Below, piece after piece: positions 31,901 through 48,960 of a stretch of 64,000 nt of DNA. Source of the DNA: Prunus persica (taxonomy: Eukaryota > Streptophyta > Magnoliopsida > Rosales > Rosaceae); the NCBI RefSeq assembly GCF_000346465.2, contig NC_034009.1, positions 34,789,557 through 34,853,556 of the forward strand, written 5' to 3'. The position numbers were made by a program, and so were the translations under genes. Positions within the stretch are counted from its first letter, which is position 1; the number at the start of each line of letters is the position of its first letter. Under the pieces are notes generated by a model. The model saw only the letters and a program-made list of their open reading frames with translations. It did not search any database and was not told the DNA's origin.

Positions 31901-34900
31901 TTACACCCTTTATGTATCTGGACTCACTTATTTCAGTGTGGCTTTCCAGGTAGCTGACTTCAGTCTTGTTATTGAAGGAATGCCTCAGTCTCTGGAGTGT
32001 ATAGGATTGCTCGACAATGATTTATTCTCATGCAGAACCATCTTTCATTTCATACCGTTAGCAAGAAAGATGAATTTAACAGTTTATGTTTACTTTCGTC
32101 TGAGAAATTCAATGTGCAGAAATCTACCCATTTATCCTTGTACTGGACCGGGAGAAGATTTGAAGAGACTTGAAAGTGGAATGTTTCACTTGCTTTTGGT
32201 TACCCACAAATTTCCAGTGCTACAGAAGGTATATTCCAAATTTATTATCTTATGTAATTTCAGTAATGTTTCCAAAAGCTGCTCTGAGGAGTTCCACATA
32301 CTTTTCATAAACCCCAAAATGGAAGAAGGGGACTCTTGATAGTAGACATGGAAATACTGTCTGTGTTTCCTTTACTTATTAGTGATCTACTTACTTGAAT
32401 TTTAACAGTATCAAGATGATGTCGTTATAGAAAACTCTTCAAGCATGTTTGTGGAGGCTATAATCTTGCCTTGGGATTTATTTCTTGCTGGAAGCTATGA
32501 GATTTCATGTCCAACTAGGGCTTTTGGGGATAATCCGAAGAATTCCATGGAAAGTGCTGGTGGCAATTACTTGGACCATGTTTCTCCCAAGAGGCATAAG
32601 GTTAATCATTCATCAAGCAGGGGATTAAGTTATAATTCAGTGAACAATTCCTCCGAGTCAGTCAGAGAACCGAGTTCTTGTTCTATTTCTTACAAGGAAT
32701 CCAGGGAGAAACAGAAATATTGTGACTTGACATCTCGCGAGATATCTTGTTCGGCTATGATTAGTGGAGTTAACGGTCACAGTCTAGTTGGTTCAGTTAT
32801 CTTGCACTGCACTAGGGCCAAATTAAATAATGGTGGCTTTTGCAGACCAAGTGGACAGAAGGTATTGCTGGAGTTTACATCTGAAAGTTTTTATAAGTAT
32901 CAGGTGCGTCAGATTTCTCCTTTTCATGGTTAGGACATGCCTGAGTAAATAATTCAGTGAAATAAACTGCACTAATTTTTGTTTACATTCAGTTGTTGCA
33001 TATTGGTTGTTATTATATCACGAAGCATGACGGAGAAGATTCTTTTTGTAATCTCAAAGATTCTAGCTATTCCAGCAGTGATAACATTCTTATCCCTTCC
33101 ACAACCCATCTGTGGAGCCTTTCGTTTACTTCTGATGAGATTTGTCAAAACAATAGCTCACCGAAGTGTCTCCCATTAGATAACTCTCTGAGAAATAATG
33201 AGGTTCTATCTGAACATCATAACGAAGTATGTCTTCAGATGTCCCCTGGAAGTGGTTCTGAAAACTCTTCAGATATTTCTCTCTGTCTCTGTGAAAATGT
33301 TATCCGTTTTGGAGAGGTAATCCTGAAGGAATTGGAAGAGGGCCTGATCAAGCCAATTGTGACAGCTGAAGGGATTCCTAAAATATCTTCATGCATTAGT
33401 CTTGCAATGACTGCGCCTCTGCTGTCACTTGATTCGAACGGCCTGTTTCCTGAGGGAAATCTATTATCTTTGTGTGGGCATGTCATTGCTGTTCATAGTG
33501 TGGAAGACAATTCTGTTAATCCATATTTGAACTGTCAAAACGTTGGTGATCCTCTTCAGTGGAGATTCTTGCAGAGAGCTAAAAGCAGTTGTATTCATGT
33601 TTTGGTAGACCATCATATTGTAAGCAACATTTCTATATTTGTATCATTCTTTTGTGTCTCATTGAAAATAAAAATAAAATAATGTTTTGATATCATTTCG
33701 TCATGTTAATCAAATAGGTAAGGCTATCTGGTTCCTTGAGTGGACATGCTTTTCCTGTCGGATTTGGACCTGGTGTGGATGCAACATTTCACCGGGTTCT
33801 TGAATTACGGTATGCTGTCTAATTAGTCCTTGACACTTTACTGCCTTATCCTTCAGTCCTGATTTATCGTTTGGCAATGTTGGTATTCTCTCTTGTCTAA
33901 GGGCATTGTCTGATAATCTTTAGAGGCTTTTAGTATTGCACCAGTCATGTGACAAATTTGTGGGCTTGACGTCTAATCTTTGGTTTCCAGGGGGCAAAAT
34001 AGATGGATGTTGACATCTGTATCATTTATTGTAATCAATTCCATAAGGGCTGTCAGCTTCCAGAATAACTTCATAAAGGTAGATAATGAATCATGCAGCG
34101 ACAAGTGCTCCAGTCCTGCTTCATACATGCAGAATGCTGCACCTCTAGACTTAGTTTCTTCAGGTTTGATTTCTGAGTTGGTTAAGTGCTTGGATTTCAA
34201 GCCCATGCGGTTTCATTGCAGGGTAAGTTGTATATTGTCTAGTTTCCTTCCCTACATGATTAAAAAAATTCTATTTCCTCTTCACAATCTTGTTTGTGGG
34301 CGGTTGAAGCTTATTCTTCTGTATCAACATTGAAATTTGTACAGGTTGTTGCCATCCACATCCTAGTTCTGGAGAAGAAATTTAGAAATGTCAATTATCA
34401 ACCTAAAAATCACTTCAGGCCGTATCTTGTTGACATCCCACTTGCCGGTTTTGTTCTGGGTAATCTATTTGTTTATTTAAGAAATTTTGCTATGTTTAAC
34501 CCTCGTTCTGCATGTTGGCCAAGTCATCAGAAAATTGTAAAGGCATGGTGCATTTGTTACTACTTAATGCTTATCATACTTGGTGAGTATTGATAAAGAA
34601 TTCAGACTATCATCAACACTTGGAAGCAAGCTTCTTTCTTGTGATGAACAGATAAAATAAATTTTTTTAAAAAAATTATATTTGCTATCGCCGTGTACTC
34701 CTTTTGGCGTTCAGGCGTTGTCTTGTTTCCTTGTTCAGGTTAATAATCTTTTTCTCTATCCTTATGTGTAGATGATGGCTCATCCCCATGTTGTTGCTGG
34801 GCTAATTCTGGAAGAGCTGCAACTTTGCTAAGGCTGTATGAAGACTTCCCACTGTCAGCTTTTGAAAGCAGTGGCTGGACCTTAAAGTGGGTCAGGAAAG

Positions 34901-35352
34901 GCGACAATGCATGTAGTGCCACCATGTACCACCTCGAGAGAATTTTAAAGAATCACGACCGGATTACGGTGAAGAACTTTGGATCAATGTTTGATTCTTC
35001 CTATCAAGATCTCACTGTGTCTGTGAGTTCTGACAATGCCCTCAGTAGCCATGATGAAAACCTTCTAAAATTCATAATCTTCAATGCTTGCTTCAGCAAA
35101 TTTTGGGTGAGTTCATTTCCAACTAAATTACTGTGGTTTCACGACACAGTTAAAAATCAATTGATTTAGCTACTATATTTGCAGACCGTAATCGGTAGGA
35201 TGATGGATTCGAATGCAGTCACGCGGTTGAAGACAACAAACCTACTGGAAACGGAGATGTCTATGCATTCCATGCAACATATATGGGCCAGAGAAGTTCA
35301 TTACACAAATCCCCTCACCGAGGCGAGGAATGTGGTTCAAGAACTCTGTTAG
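28920..35352 (+). CDS. CTC1: CTC1, conserved telomere maintenance component 1
   Basis: Sixteen exons: 28920-30044, 30151-30269, 30416-30490, 30611-30689, 30787-30849, 30931-31008, 31179-31376, 31743-31847, 31950-32228, 32409-32903, 32993-33619, 33718-33809, 33991-34222, 34345-34459, 34772-35106, 35185-35352. All phases agree and give 1394 aa. The ATG at 28920 ([19 protein letters not shown]) matches the usual start of plant CTC1; the same frame is open upstream but has no ATG there. The middle holds long low-complexity stretches between OB-fold-like segments, and the C-terminus ends [13 protein letters not shown]1 is the large subunit of the CST complex (CTC1-STN1-TEN1), which protects telomere ends and assists lagging-strand synthesis. 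The exon 5 acceptor is the CAG ending at 30786; the AG at about 30754 would break the frame. Pieces are copied at 21936, 23657 and 26499. Confidence 0.93.
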
Positions 35353-35497
35353 ACGGGTGATTGTATTTAAGACCAATTTATGATGTGCAGTAATCAAAGG
35401 ATTCATATACCCAAAAGCATCTGTGCTGTGAACTCATGAAAACTAGGCTTCATTATCAAAATGCTGAACAGATGAGAAGATTCAATATTTGATCTAG

Positions 35498-36405
<908 letters not shown>

Positions 36406-37539
36406 TTTCCTATCTAAATTTTCTCTCCCTGAATTAACACTTTCTGAATCACTTCAAGTTCAAACCCTAATGGATGGACATTTGTGAAGGAACGTTGAAA
36501 AAATTGCAGATATAAAACAAGCCGAGGGGAGGCGGTGAACTGCATTAGGATACAAGATACAAGGAATAAAAGTTAGCATTGGGGGGTTATGGAGCCAAAT
36601 AAAACAATAGCACTGTCAGTTAAAGCATTCAAGTTCCCTTTTCAGGGTTTGCAATTCAAGCATGTTAATGGGTTCCCATCAATTCATAAACCCAGTTAAA
36701 CCCCAAAAACCAAAATCAAAATTTTTGGTGCTACCTTCAATCTAATCTAGCTGAAGATAGAAAGCAAAACACCCCAAAGACGAAAGCTTTAGATTACTTT
36801 TTGAAAAAACAAAGATAAAACCTTGTGAAATATTCGAAGAAAGTATAACTACTTACCCCCTGTAGTACCAAAGATTCAATCGCTTGCCTCTGACATAATT
36901 GAGTTGCAGAGAGCGAGAGACGGAGAGAGGTATCTGTATAATCTCAATGGTGGGCCTGAGTCGGTCACTTCTTTTAAATCGTTACATATATTGGGCCAGC
37001 ATCTGATTTTCATGGGCCAGGTAATAACTTGGGCCCACATCACCGTCGACTTGAATTTTTAGGTTATAGCAGTCAACCAACGAGAACGACCAACAACCCA
37101 CATTGAGTTGGGTTTAGAGACCTTATTGCCTCTCTAATCATAACCAAAAACATGTTTTTCTTCTTCCAATAAGTAAGTGGACTTTCGCCAACATTTTAAA
37201 GACTAAACCCACTCGTCGTCAACCATTGTACCCTCCTTTCTTTGTTTTCTCATCCAATGGTACATGAAACTTGAAAAACGGCATTGACATGAGAAGAAAA
37301 CCCAGGAACAGCGCCAGACAATTGACAAAATCTACATTTTCTATGCACAAAAAATGAATTTTTATACACGTTTTCCGGCTCCTCTAGTGAGAAACGAAGG
37401 CAAATTGTGGCCGATTTGCTTCAGGACATGTGATCAAAATGCACTATATAAACCTCTTCAGCTCATATCCCCATTACCACAATCTCATTAATTAGATTTC
37501 TAGCTCCTTAGTGCCCGGTTGAGGATCAGGAATTTGAAC
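36406..37539. promoter_or_regulatory. Divergent upstream region between the thioredoxin-like and phytocyanin genes
   Basis: Non-coding. An ACTATATAAAC TATA box lies at about 37443-37452, roughly 90 bp before the phytocyanin ATG. The minus-strand gene probably has its 5' UTR, possibly with an intron, in 36406-36900. No other gene seen. Confidence 0.5.
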
Positions 37540-38068
37540 ATGGGTTTCAGTTATGGGTCACAAGGATTCATTTTGATTCTTGTAGCTGTCTCTCTGTTGG
37601 CACTTGGTGAGGCTAAAACTGTGGTTGTAGGAGGGTCTCAAGGTTGGCGTTATGGCTTCAACTACACTCATTGGACTCTCAAAAATGGCCCCTTTTACAT
37701 AAAAGACACACTTGGTACATTTATTTTAAAATTGAATATAATGTCACACTTTTTCTTCTTTATTTTTTTTATTTTATGTTTTAACGTTCTAATTATTTTG
37801 ATGTGCAGTTTTCAAGTACGATCCACCAAGCAACACCCGTGCTCATGACGTGTACTTACTCCCAAACCTATGGAGCTACATAACATGTGATTTCAGGAGG
37901 GCAAAGTTGGTGGCAAACGCTACACAGGGAGGCGGCGAGGGGTTTAAGTTTGTGTTGAACCAGTGGGGGCCTCACTACTTTGCTTGTGGCCGGGGTGCCA
38001 ATAGCTCTCACTGCAATCAGGGGCTCATGAAGTTCTTCGCTGTGCCATGGCCCCGCTGGCATTTTTGA
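37540..38068 (+). CDS. Phytocyanin (lamin-like / early nodulin-like blue copper protein)
   Basis: Two exons, 37540-37714 and 37809-38068, in phase 1, giving 144 aa. The single intron sits at the position usual for phytocyanins. A signal peptide covers about residues 1-25 (FILILVAVSLLALGEA) and is followed by KTVVVGGSQGWRYGFNYTHW. The cupredoxin domain has a His in TRAHDVYLL, Cys in YFACGRG, His in SSHC and Met in GLMKF, so all four type-I copper ligands can be placed. TCDF and HCN supply the structural disulfide. There is no Pro-rich tail or clear GPI signal; the protein ends PWPRWHF. It is probably secreted. Phytocyanins are apoplastic electron-transfer or cell-surface proteins; the exact role is unknown. 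In-frame codons upstream of 37540 contain no ATG. Confidence 0.88.
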
Positions 38069-38475
38069 TCCTCATGCCTGGGAAGAAGCAGTGCTTTGAT
38101 TTTGCTGTTTTTGTTTGTTTTATGATTCCATGATTATACATGTATTCAATAAAATTCAGGCAACTTCCTTTTTCCAGGAAATAAATAAAGGTTGCAACAT
38201 ATCGACCATGAATATGAACTTGAGATGAACATTATTATTATTACAATCTCTGTATGTCTTGGTAGGTAAGAGGTAAGCCCCAAAGGTTGATCTTCTCCTG
38301 CTATCCTTTTGTCGGTGCTGTTGGAGATGCCTCTCCTTTCTGCGACTGCTGATTATTATTAGACGATCTCAATAAATTATAGACACAAGTTCACAAGTGC
38401 TTAAATATGGGGAGAGGCTCAACAAAATTTTCTTAGCATCTTCCTCAAAGTGGTACCGCAGCTATGAAATCTACT

Positions 38476-41562
<3,087 letters not shown>

Positions 41563-43526
41563 CTATCTGAAGCAAAAGCGGAATGTAAACGGTTATTTGC
41601 GTGTATAATCAAGAAAACAGCAGAAAAAATTGACGAATCAAGACTGTTAATTACGCGATCTACGAGCAAATCAATAGCTAAGAGTAAGAGATAATGATTA
41701 TGATGCAATTAACCAGATGGATTCAGATAACGGAGTTGAATGAATCGAAAGCTGAAATTCGACGAAGAGATGAAGTTGAAATGAGAATGTTTTTGTAGAA
41801 CTCACCGATAGAGGGCGTTGAATACGAAGCGGAGTCCTCAGCGTCAGCTGTCACGGAGAGTGAATGAGTGAGGTCAGGCTAGTACTCTGCCTTTAATCAG
41901 TGGAGCGTTTGGTCGTTATATTGGTAAAGTGGGAGGGACGTGTAGCTTAAAATTATTCATGTATCCGAGCAGCTCGGTTATCGCTTCTATACAAACAAAT
42001 TGAGTAATTGTTCATGAATTTGGGGTGCTACGTTCGATCCTTTCCTTTTTAATATCCGATATTCTATGCTTGATTCTTCTTCCCATATTACTTACATAAT
42101 CCGAAATTTTATTTTTGATTCTTCTTCTCAATATTTCTACGTTATAAAAAGTGATTCGTTTGCGTGGGAAAAAAGGAAAAACAACATTTTTACTATAGGT
42201 CATGTGTGAATTAATGATGAATTTTTTTTTATGTGAAGAGATATCAAAACGTAGTGTTATTAATTATCATATTATAACATAAATTTTTTTTTTTTAACAA
42301 AATTATATTCCAAATTTTGGGTTAATTTCAAATTAGTACCCTAAACTTTCCACCTTAAAAGATGTTTGCCCTTACACTCTCAATTTTAACAATTATGTAC
42401 CCTAATCATTTTAAAAATTTACAATATGATTCCGGTATTAACTTTAACGTCAAAATTTTCGTTAATTGCATATGTGGCAAGGTTGGATCCCACCTATTTG
42501 TTTCTTTTGATGCAAGTTTAGGGTATTTTCGAGCAAATAACGTCTTCCTTCCCAAACCCATATGACACAAAAAAAAATCTCGCCCAAAACCATTTGACAT
42601 CAATTACCCAAAAATATCCTTCAACTAACATTGAAAGAAGTGAATAAGTGGCACACAACTTACAATTAATAGAAATTTCGCTATTGAAATTAACACCGGA
42701 ATCATATTGCAAAAAAGTAATAAGATTAGGTACATAATTGTGTAAACTTAAGAGTGCATGGACAAATATGTCTTGATGGTGAAAGTTCACGGTACTAAAT
42801 TGAAATTAACCCCCAACTTTTTGTCGAACATACGTGTCACGGTCACTTGCAGAGTAAAGATCGAAGTTCATGTATTTTCAGATGAAACTTGAGAGATCTG
42901 AAGATAAAATCTCACATTCTTCTCAGCTTGATTCATTTTTACTTTATCCTGCTGACAGACGGGAAAAGAAATTCAACTTGATTCATTTACTTTATCCAGC
43001 TAAAAGAAATTTCATCTTCAACTACTTCCTTCTAATTCAATTGTTGGGTGTAGGCGGACACCATAACATAGAAGAAAAAACCGTTGTTTCAAATGTTAGG
43101 GCGGTGTAAATCTGCCTATTGATCTTTCAAAAAATTATTGAATAGCTGAATAGTTCTTGAATCAAGAACAAGTGCATACAAATTAGCAGAGGAAATCAGC
43201 TATGAGGAGAATTTTTCATCTCATCAAACACAAACAATCATGATTTGCCCTAGCATTGAATCCTCCTGCAGAAACCAAACGAGAGATGGAGCAAACACAT
43301 ACAACCTCAGATGAAGGATTTGGGTGAATTGGGAATTCATTTGACACTTGAAATTGATTCAGGGAAGCTAAATCAGAATAAACGTCTGAAAATAGAGAGA
43401 CTCTTATGAGTTCTTACAACTGGGTTCTCAACAAAGTACAAAAACATTAAGCTCTGGAGTCTGAATCAAAACTAAAACCCCTAATCAAATTACAAAATAT
43501 GCCAAATGCCATTGGAGCAAAGCACC
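41563..43526. other. Spacer upstream of ASP5 and downstream of eL39
   Basis: Contains the ASP5 5' UTR and promoter (to roughly 42.0 kb), a Mutator-like MITE at 42319-42812 and AT-rich non-coding sequence with the eL39 3' flank. No gene supported. Confidence 0.65.
42319..42812. mobile_element. Long-TIR MITE, Mutator-like, 494 bp
   Basis: The left end GGGTTAATTTCAAATTAGTA and the reverse complement of the right end, GGGTTAATTTCAATTTAGTA, begin an inverted repeat that continues well over 100 bp at lower identity. The flanks CCAAATTTT (42310-42318) and CCAACTTTT (42813-42821) are a 9-bp target duplication with one mismatch. No coding capacity. Confidence 0.85.
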
Positions 43527-43960
<434 letters not shown>

Positions 43961-44506
43961 TTTCGCGCTTGGAGATCCGCCGCGATGGTTCAGAGCAGAG
44001 AGCAAGGAGCGAAAACCCTAACAACAAAAACGCACTTCTGGACGACTAGGAAAGACCGGAGCTTTTTTTAGTTTTAATATAAAGGAAGGGCAAAGTTGGA
44101 ATTAGAGGTCGACTTACCTGCTGGGTAGCTAAGATCACCAACGTAGTTTCACTGGCCCAATAAGTGAAGTAGTGGGCCCGATAGTTTCACCGTTCTCTTT
44201 TTTCTACAGAAAGGTGTGGCATCATTGGTCCGTGAGGCAATCCTTCACTTGGCCCAAACCAAAACCAGTTTCTAGGTCTGTTCATGCCGGCGTAAAGGCC
44301 AGATTATCTATGGCCTAGCGTAATATGATGCTTCCTGTAGAAGGTCCAATGTCTTTTTTTTTTCTTTTCTTTTTTTTTTCTTTTTTTCTTTTTTTCTTTT
44401 TTTCTTTTTTTCTAATCCATTGTCAATGTGTAGGAAGATTCATGAGGGTTTAATTTCACTCGTCAACGGCGGCTATGCTGGGTTTTTTTTTTAATATTTT
44501 AAAATA

Positions 44507-45046
44507 GTATAGCCGTGCGGTTGTACTTTTTTGACATGTGGGTATATATATATATGCAGGATGGGTGGCTATACCCGGTTTTTTAAATTTATTTTTAAAA
44601 AAATAGTATAGCCGGTCGGCTATACTCTTTTTTTAAATTTTTTTTTAAAAATAGTATAGCCACTCAGCTTTACATGTTTGACACGTGGGTATATACATGC
44701 GCGATGGGCGGGTCATATGTAAATGTAGTCTAGCCGGGCGGCTATACCCCCTTTTTTAAATTTATTTTTAAAAAATCGTATAGCCGATCGGCTATACTGT
44801 TTTACACGAGAGCGACAATCGCTACGCGGGTCCTCTTTTGTTTTTTTTTTCCATAAATAGTATAGTCGGGCTATACCAGATTTTTTGAATTTTTTTCAGA
44901 AATAGTATAGCCGCCCGGCTATACTCGGTTTTTCCTTTTTAAAAATAATAATAATATAGCCTTCCGGCTTTAAGGTTTTTGACACGTGGCTCCTAGGCCC
45001 TGGGCAGGTCCTTTTTTTTATATATAGTATAGCTGCATGGCTATAC
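44507..45046. repeat. Array of nine ~20-bp palindromes, GTATAGCCG-NN-CGGCTATAC type
   Basis: Cores lie at 44507-44526, 44606-44625, 44654-44673, 44728-44747, 44778-44797, 44860-44876, 44905-44924, 44954-44973 and 45027-45046. Those at 44606, 44778 and 44905 have perfect 9-bp arms, and the one at 44778 (GTATAGCCGATCGGCTATAC) is a perfect 20-bp palindrome. Spacers are T/A-rich (TTTTTTAAATTTATTTTTAA) and three contain an ACACGTGG or ACATGTGG word. Spacing is irregular, about 45-100 bp, so it is not a simple satellite. Confidence 0.9.
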
Positions 45047-45944
45047 TTTAAAAAAGAAATTAATCCAGCATCTTTCGCCTGCATAGACTTGTGTCGACGA
45101 ACTTTCGTCAGGAGAGTTTTTTTGTTTTAATTTTTTTTAAATATATAAAATTAGTTTCTTGACTTTTGTTTTTTTGGCTAGCTTCTTTAATTTAATATAT
45201 GTAATTAAGTAATATCTTAACTTTTTTTTTGGCTAGCTTCTTTAATTTAATATATTGTTTTTTTTTAAGTCCACAAAATAATTTAAAATAATTCATTTCT
45301 ATTTATTAAGTCATTTTTGAAGTCGTTTGGGTATCTTAATTACATTTCTCCATAGCCTAAGAGCCACAAGGCCCAAAGCCCAAGTCTTTGATTAATATAA
45401 TTATTATTATGATAAGAGTTGTTTAGAGCATTATCCATTACTATTAGGTCATTACTCGAGTCTCTGTTGTCTCCTTTTGATTTTTTTAGTTTTCTAGAGT
45501 TATTACCCGTACAAAGATTTTAGCACTTTCACGGTTAATAATGTATTATACACGTACATATTTTTCAATAATAAATCTGTGTTCTGCAAACGTCTTAAAA
45601 AGTCGGTTAAGTTCATGTTTTTAAAACGCAAACGTACAATACTCATATTATACACATATTTCTCATGTTTAATACACATATTTTTTACAAAAATTTCAAT
45701 AAGACACGCAAAATTCACGTATTATACACATAATTCTTACATATTATTGAATAAAAATAATATATATTAAAAAATGTAAATATTTTATATTAAAATATAA
45801 TATAGTGGCCGAACTTTTAAGTTAATGTGCCAAAATTTTGCCTAATAAAACACGTACATGTTTCATTCATATTTTTTCCTAATTCTTTTAAAAAGTTTTG
45901 ACTTGCAAACAAGTGATTTAAAAAGAAATTATAATAAAATTCAC

Positions 45945-46068
45945 TCGTAAACGTGGTTAAGCTAGTTGTTTAGGACAGCGAGTCTGCCCCCTTACACCCA
46001 AGTTCGAATCTCTCTCGTAAATTAAATTAATTTAGAGTAGTTTAGATTATTATTTTTATCCCCAAAAG
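45945..46068 (+). mobile_element. SINE-like tRNA-derived segment
   Basis: GTGGTTAAGCTAGTTGTT resembles a pol III box A. CAAGTTCGAATCTCT is a good box B about 35 bp downstream, followed by CTCGTAAATTAAATTAA. This is the arrangement of plant tRNA-derived SINEs. Ends and target duplications were not found. Confidence 0.4.
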
Positions 46069-46371
46069 AAAAAAACTTTACTCTTGTAGAACATTTTCCG
46101 TAGTGCAATTTTTGTGATGGCTTTAGAACTGGAATGTATTTTTGGGTGATTTTGCCCGTTCATAACTTCATGTAGATAATGGAAACAATAAATGAATAAA
46201 TAGTTGTAAAGAGAAAAAACAAAATTTGTAATTTGGGCGTTTGGTTTGGTGACGTGGACCGAACACAAAAAAGCCAGTAAAGCCAGTTGTGATGATTGAC
46301 GATGACAGAGAAGCAGTAGTGTATGAAATTGTCCAGAGCCCACAACAATTCTTCTTCTTCATCTTCTCAAC

Positions 46372-48517
46372 TCAGCGTACAAAAGGAATGAGCAAGTACT
46401 CGGCATAGAAGAGCTACAGCCAACATATTTTTAAGTCAGTGCCAAATAAACCAATGCATTCTTATGCACATTTGCTTGTATAATGTCACACAGGCATGTG
46501 CTGCTTATCATGAACACAAAGAAAACAGACAGGTGGTAAAAGTAAGAAATCCGTCACCTTCCAGATGAACATGTAAAAAGAAGTTAGAGAGGCTTTATCG
46601 GCTATATCAACAGATCGAGCTCGGAGCCAAAGAAGGGAAGCGAGTGCAGTGTGGCCTAGTATCTGCAACCAAAGCCTATGTATCAGTAAAACATGTAAAA
46701 TTAATAGCTAGCAGAGTAGAAGTTTGAGTAAGAGATGGGGGTACACATACAGTAAAAAGCTTGCTAGGTAGGAAGGGAGAAGAAGCTCCTACCACCAGGG
46801 CAGCCCCGTATGCAATTAACAGCATATTTACACAAAACCAATATACCTGTAAACAGTGTACAGAGGAAGAAGGAGCATATATTAAGAAGTACACACAATG
46901 TATATATATATATATATATATATATATCCTAAGAAAAGAAAAAAGGAAAAACTAGTAACCTTTTCTTGTCCAAGGCTGACACTGAAGGATTGAATGCCAT
47001 AATATCTATCACCATCCACATCAGGTATATCCTGTTCAAATGCCAAGGACAAATTACCCCTGCACTCGAGGTTCTTTTTTTCTTTTTTGTTTAGTTTAGC
47101 AGTTGTTTACCTTGAATAACGCAATAACAGAGGAGAAGATGCACATGAAAACCACCGCAAATGCCAAGGATCTTGTCATCTTAACAGGTCTACCAAGTAC
47201 AAATTTCTGCAAAATACATATATACACTGCTTTAGTTTTGTCAAATATTTGGCTTCTTCAAATAAAAATAAAAACTAACCGGCGTATGTTACCTGGATGT
47301 GTACATAGAAGGCAAGCTGGACAACGATGGCCCTCACAATTAGGATGCAAGTAGCAGCCAGAAATGCATGTCTCTTCCACCGCAGCAAAGGAAGCTAATC
47401 AACAAGTTAAGATGGATGAAGTAAGGTAGGTACTTGGCTAGCAAAGTAAGAGACTATATGAAGAGGCATAAGAAACTCACTTCAATGGAATAAACACTTC
47501 CAAGCAGAAAACTGATGAGAAGGGCACAAAACAACGGTGGAGAATTAAACATAACTCCCATGGCAAAACTCTGAAAAATAACAGACAACAACTAGTGAGT
47601 AGCAGAGATTTATACTGTAGAAACACTAGGTGGTCTCATATCAGTGGCAATTGATTACCATCAACAAAACTGTGGAAACAATTGTGATCCCAGTTCCCAT
47701 AGAGAATTCACCAGAAGCAAGAGGGAGCTCAGGTTTGTTAACCTGAGAAGCAAGAGAAAAAGATACAAAATTAATGAACATTATATATATACACAGTATT
47801 TTTCATCCTTCAATTTGGTCTCACTTAGTTTTATACCTTGTCGATTTCGACGTCAAACAATTGATTCAATCCCACCACATAGATGTTCATTAGGATCGAT
47901 GGCGCCAATGCCTGAGAGATATGATCAATCATTGAAAAAACAATCACATGTAAGAAGCCCATTTTACCTGTGGCATCAAACAGTAGTGTTTCGAATTTTC
48001 TAATGTACCTTCAATAGTCCTATGAAAAATGCAGAGGACAGGTCAGTAACATTTTCTAATGGAAGAAGAGAGACCGATGAGATTCCTATAACCTGAAAAC
48101 AAAAAAAATGAGTGAATTAGTGAAGCTCAAAATTAAATTGTTCAATCCAAATGTAATTTATATCAAATTTTGAAAGGAACATGTGAAACTCACAGTGCCA
48201 ATTACAGTGTGAGGACGACAAAAGCGATGAAATGCATCCCATTGTTTACAAAGGCCAGTCAGAAAATGATCACCATCATTCTTTGGTTTTGATGATGAAG
48301 CATAACCCCCATGTTGAAAACAAACAGGTTGGCAATAAAATTTCTTGAATCTTTTACTAGGGTTTCTTCTGGTGGTCACTGTGATCTTCTGATCATAGTT
48401 TGGATTGGCATTGGTGGCTAGAGATGATAAGTTTCTGGAACAATATTGCGGCAAGGGCTTCTTCTTGATTACGTTGCAATGTGTTGTTGGCTTCACTGGC
48501 ACTTGAAGTAGTAGCAT
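46372..48517 (-). CDS. VTE2-like: Homogentisate phytyltransferase-like plastid prenyltransferase (UbiA family)
   Basis: Eleven exons: 48517-48194, 48092-48009, 47911-47837, 47742-47659, 47570-47481, 47394-47293, 47206-47111, 47031-46960, 46846-46751, 46662-46558, 46413-46372. All are in phase, giving 389 aa with the ATG at 48517. The two Asp-rich prenyl-diphosphate/Mg motifs are [10 protein letters not shown] and KDIPDVDGD. Other landmarks are [49 protein letters not shown] and the end [15 protein letters not shown], all as in VTE2-1. The N-terminal roughly 90 residues are transit-peptide-like. An alternative first exon at 48960-48918 (MVQYTPACSRLCPP) could splice in phase to an acceptor before 48501, giving a different N-terminus. 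VTE2 makes the first committed step of tocopherol synthesis at plastid membranes; a flavonoid or phenolic prenyltransferase of the same family cannot be excluded. Confidence 0.9.
46903..46926. repeat. (TA)n microsatellite in a prenyltransferase intron
   Basis: About 12 TA units in the intron between the exons ending at 46846 and starting at 46960. Confidence 0.9.
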
Positions 48518-48960
48518 TACGCAATCCCAAAAATTTCAAAGACGATTAAGATATCATTATATCAAATTCATCTAAAAAAAGTAAAAGGAGATCAACCATG
48601 GAACTGAAACCTAATTACTGCATTTTGCATGCCTTTGTATTTTCATTTGATGCGTTGTAGGATTCGAGTTAGGACTTATTTTTTTCCCACTTTAAAATAA
48701 AATAAGAGTAACACTGGCAAAACGAACTCCATATTTTTCTTAACAGATAAGTTCAGTTATCAAAACAATCAAAAGCTATGATAAGAATGTAGCACATTTT
48801 TTGTTTTTGGTTATATAGAGGGGTTGACCCGGATGCCAAACCACCGCAGCTAGACCCCATTGGCAGAATGTAGCACATGTGGTTACCTACAAAATGAACA
48901 AAACATAAAAAGCTAACCTGGAGGACATAACCTTGAACAAGCAGGCGTGTACTGAACCAT

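Larger units (their letters stand above)
43961..46371. other. Spacer with palindrome array between eL39 and the prenyltransferase
   Basis: Contains the eL39 promoter side, a T-rich block with repeated CTTTTTTT words (about 44346-44412), the nine-unit palindrome array (44507-45046), AT-rich sequence and a SINE-like segment. No gene supported. Confidence 0.65.
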
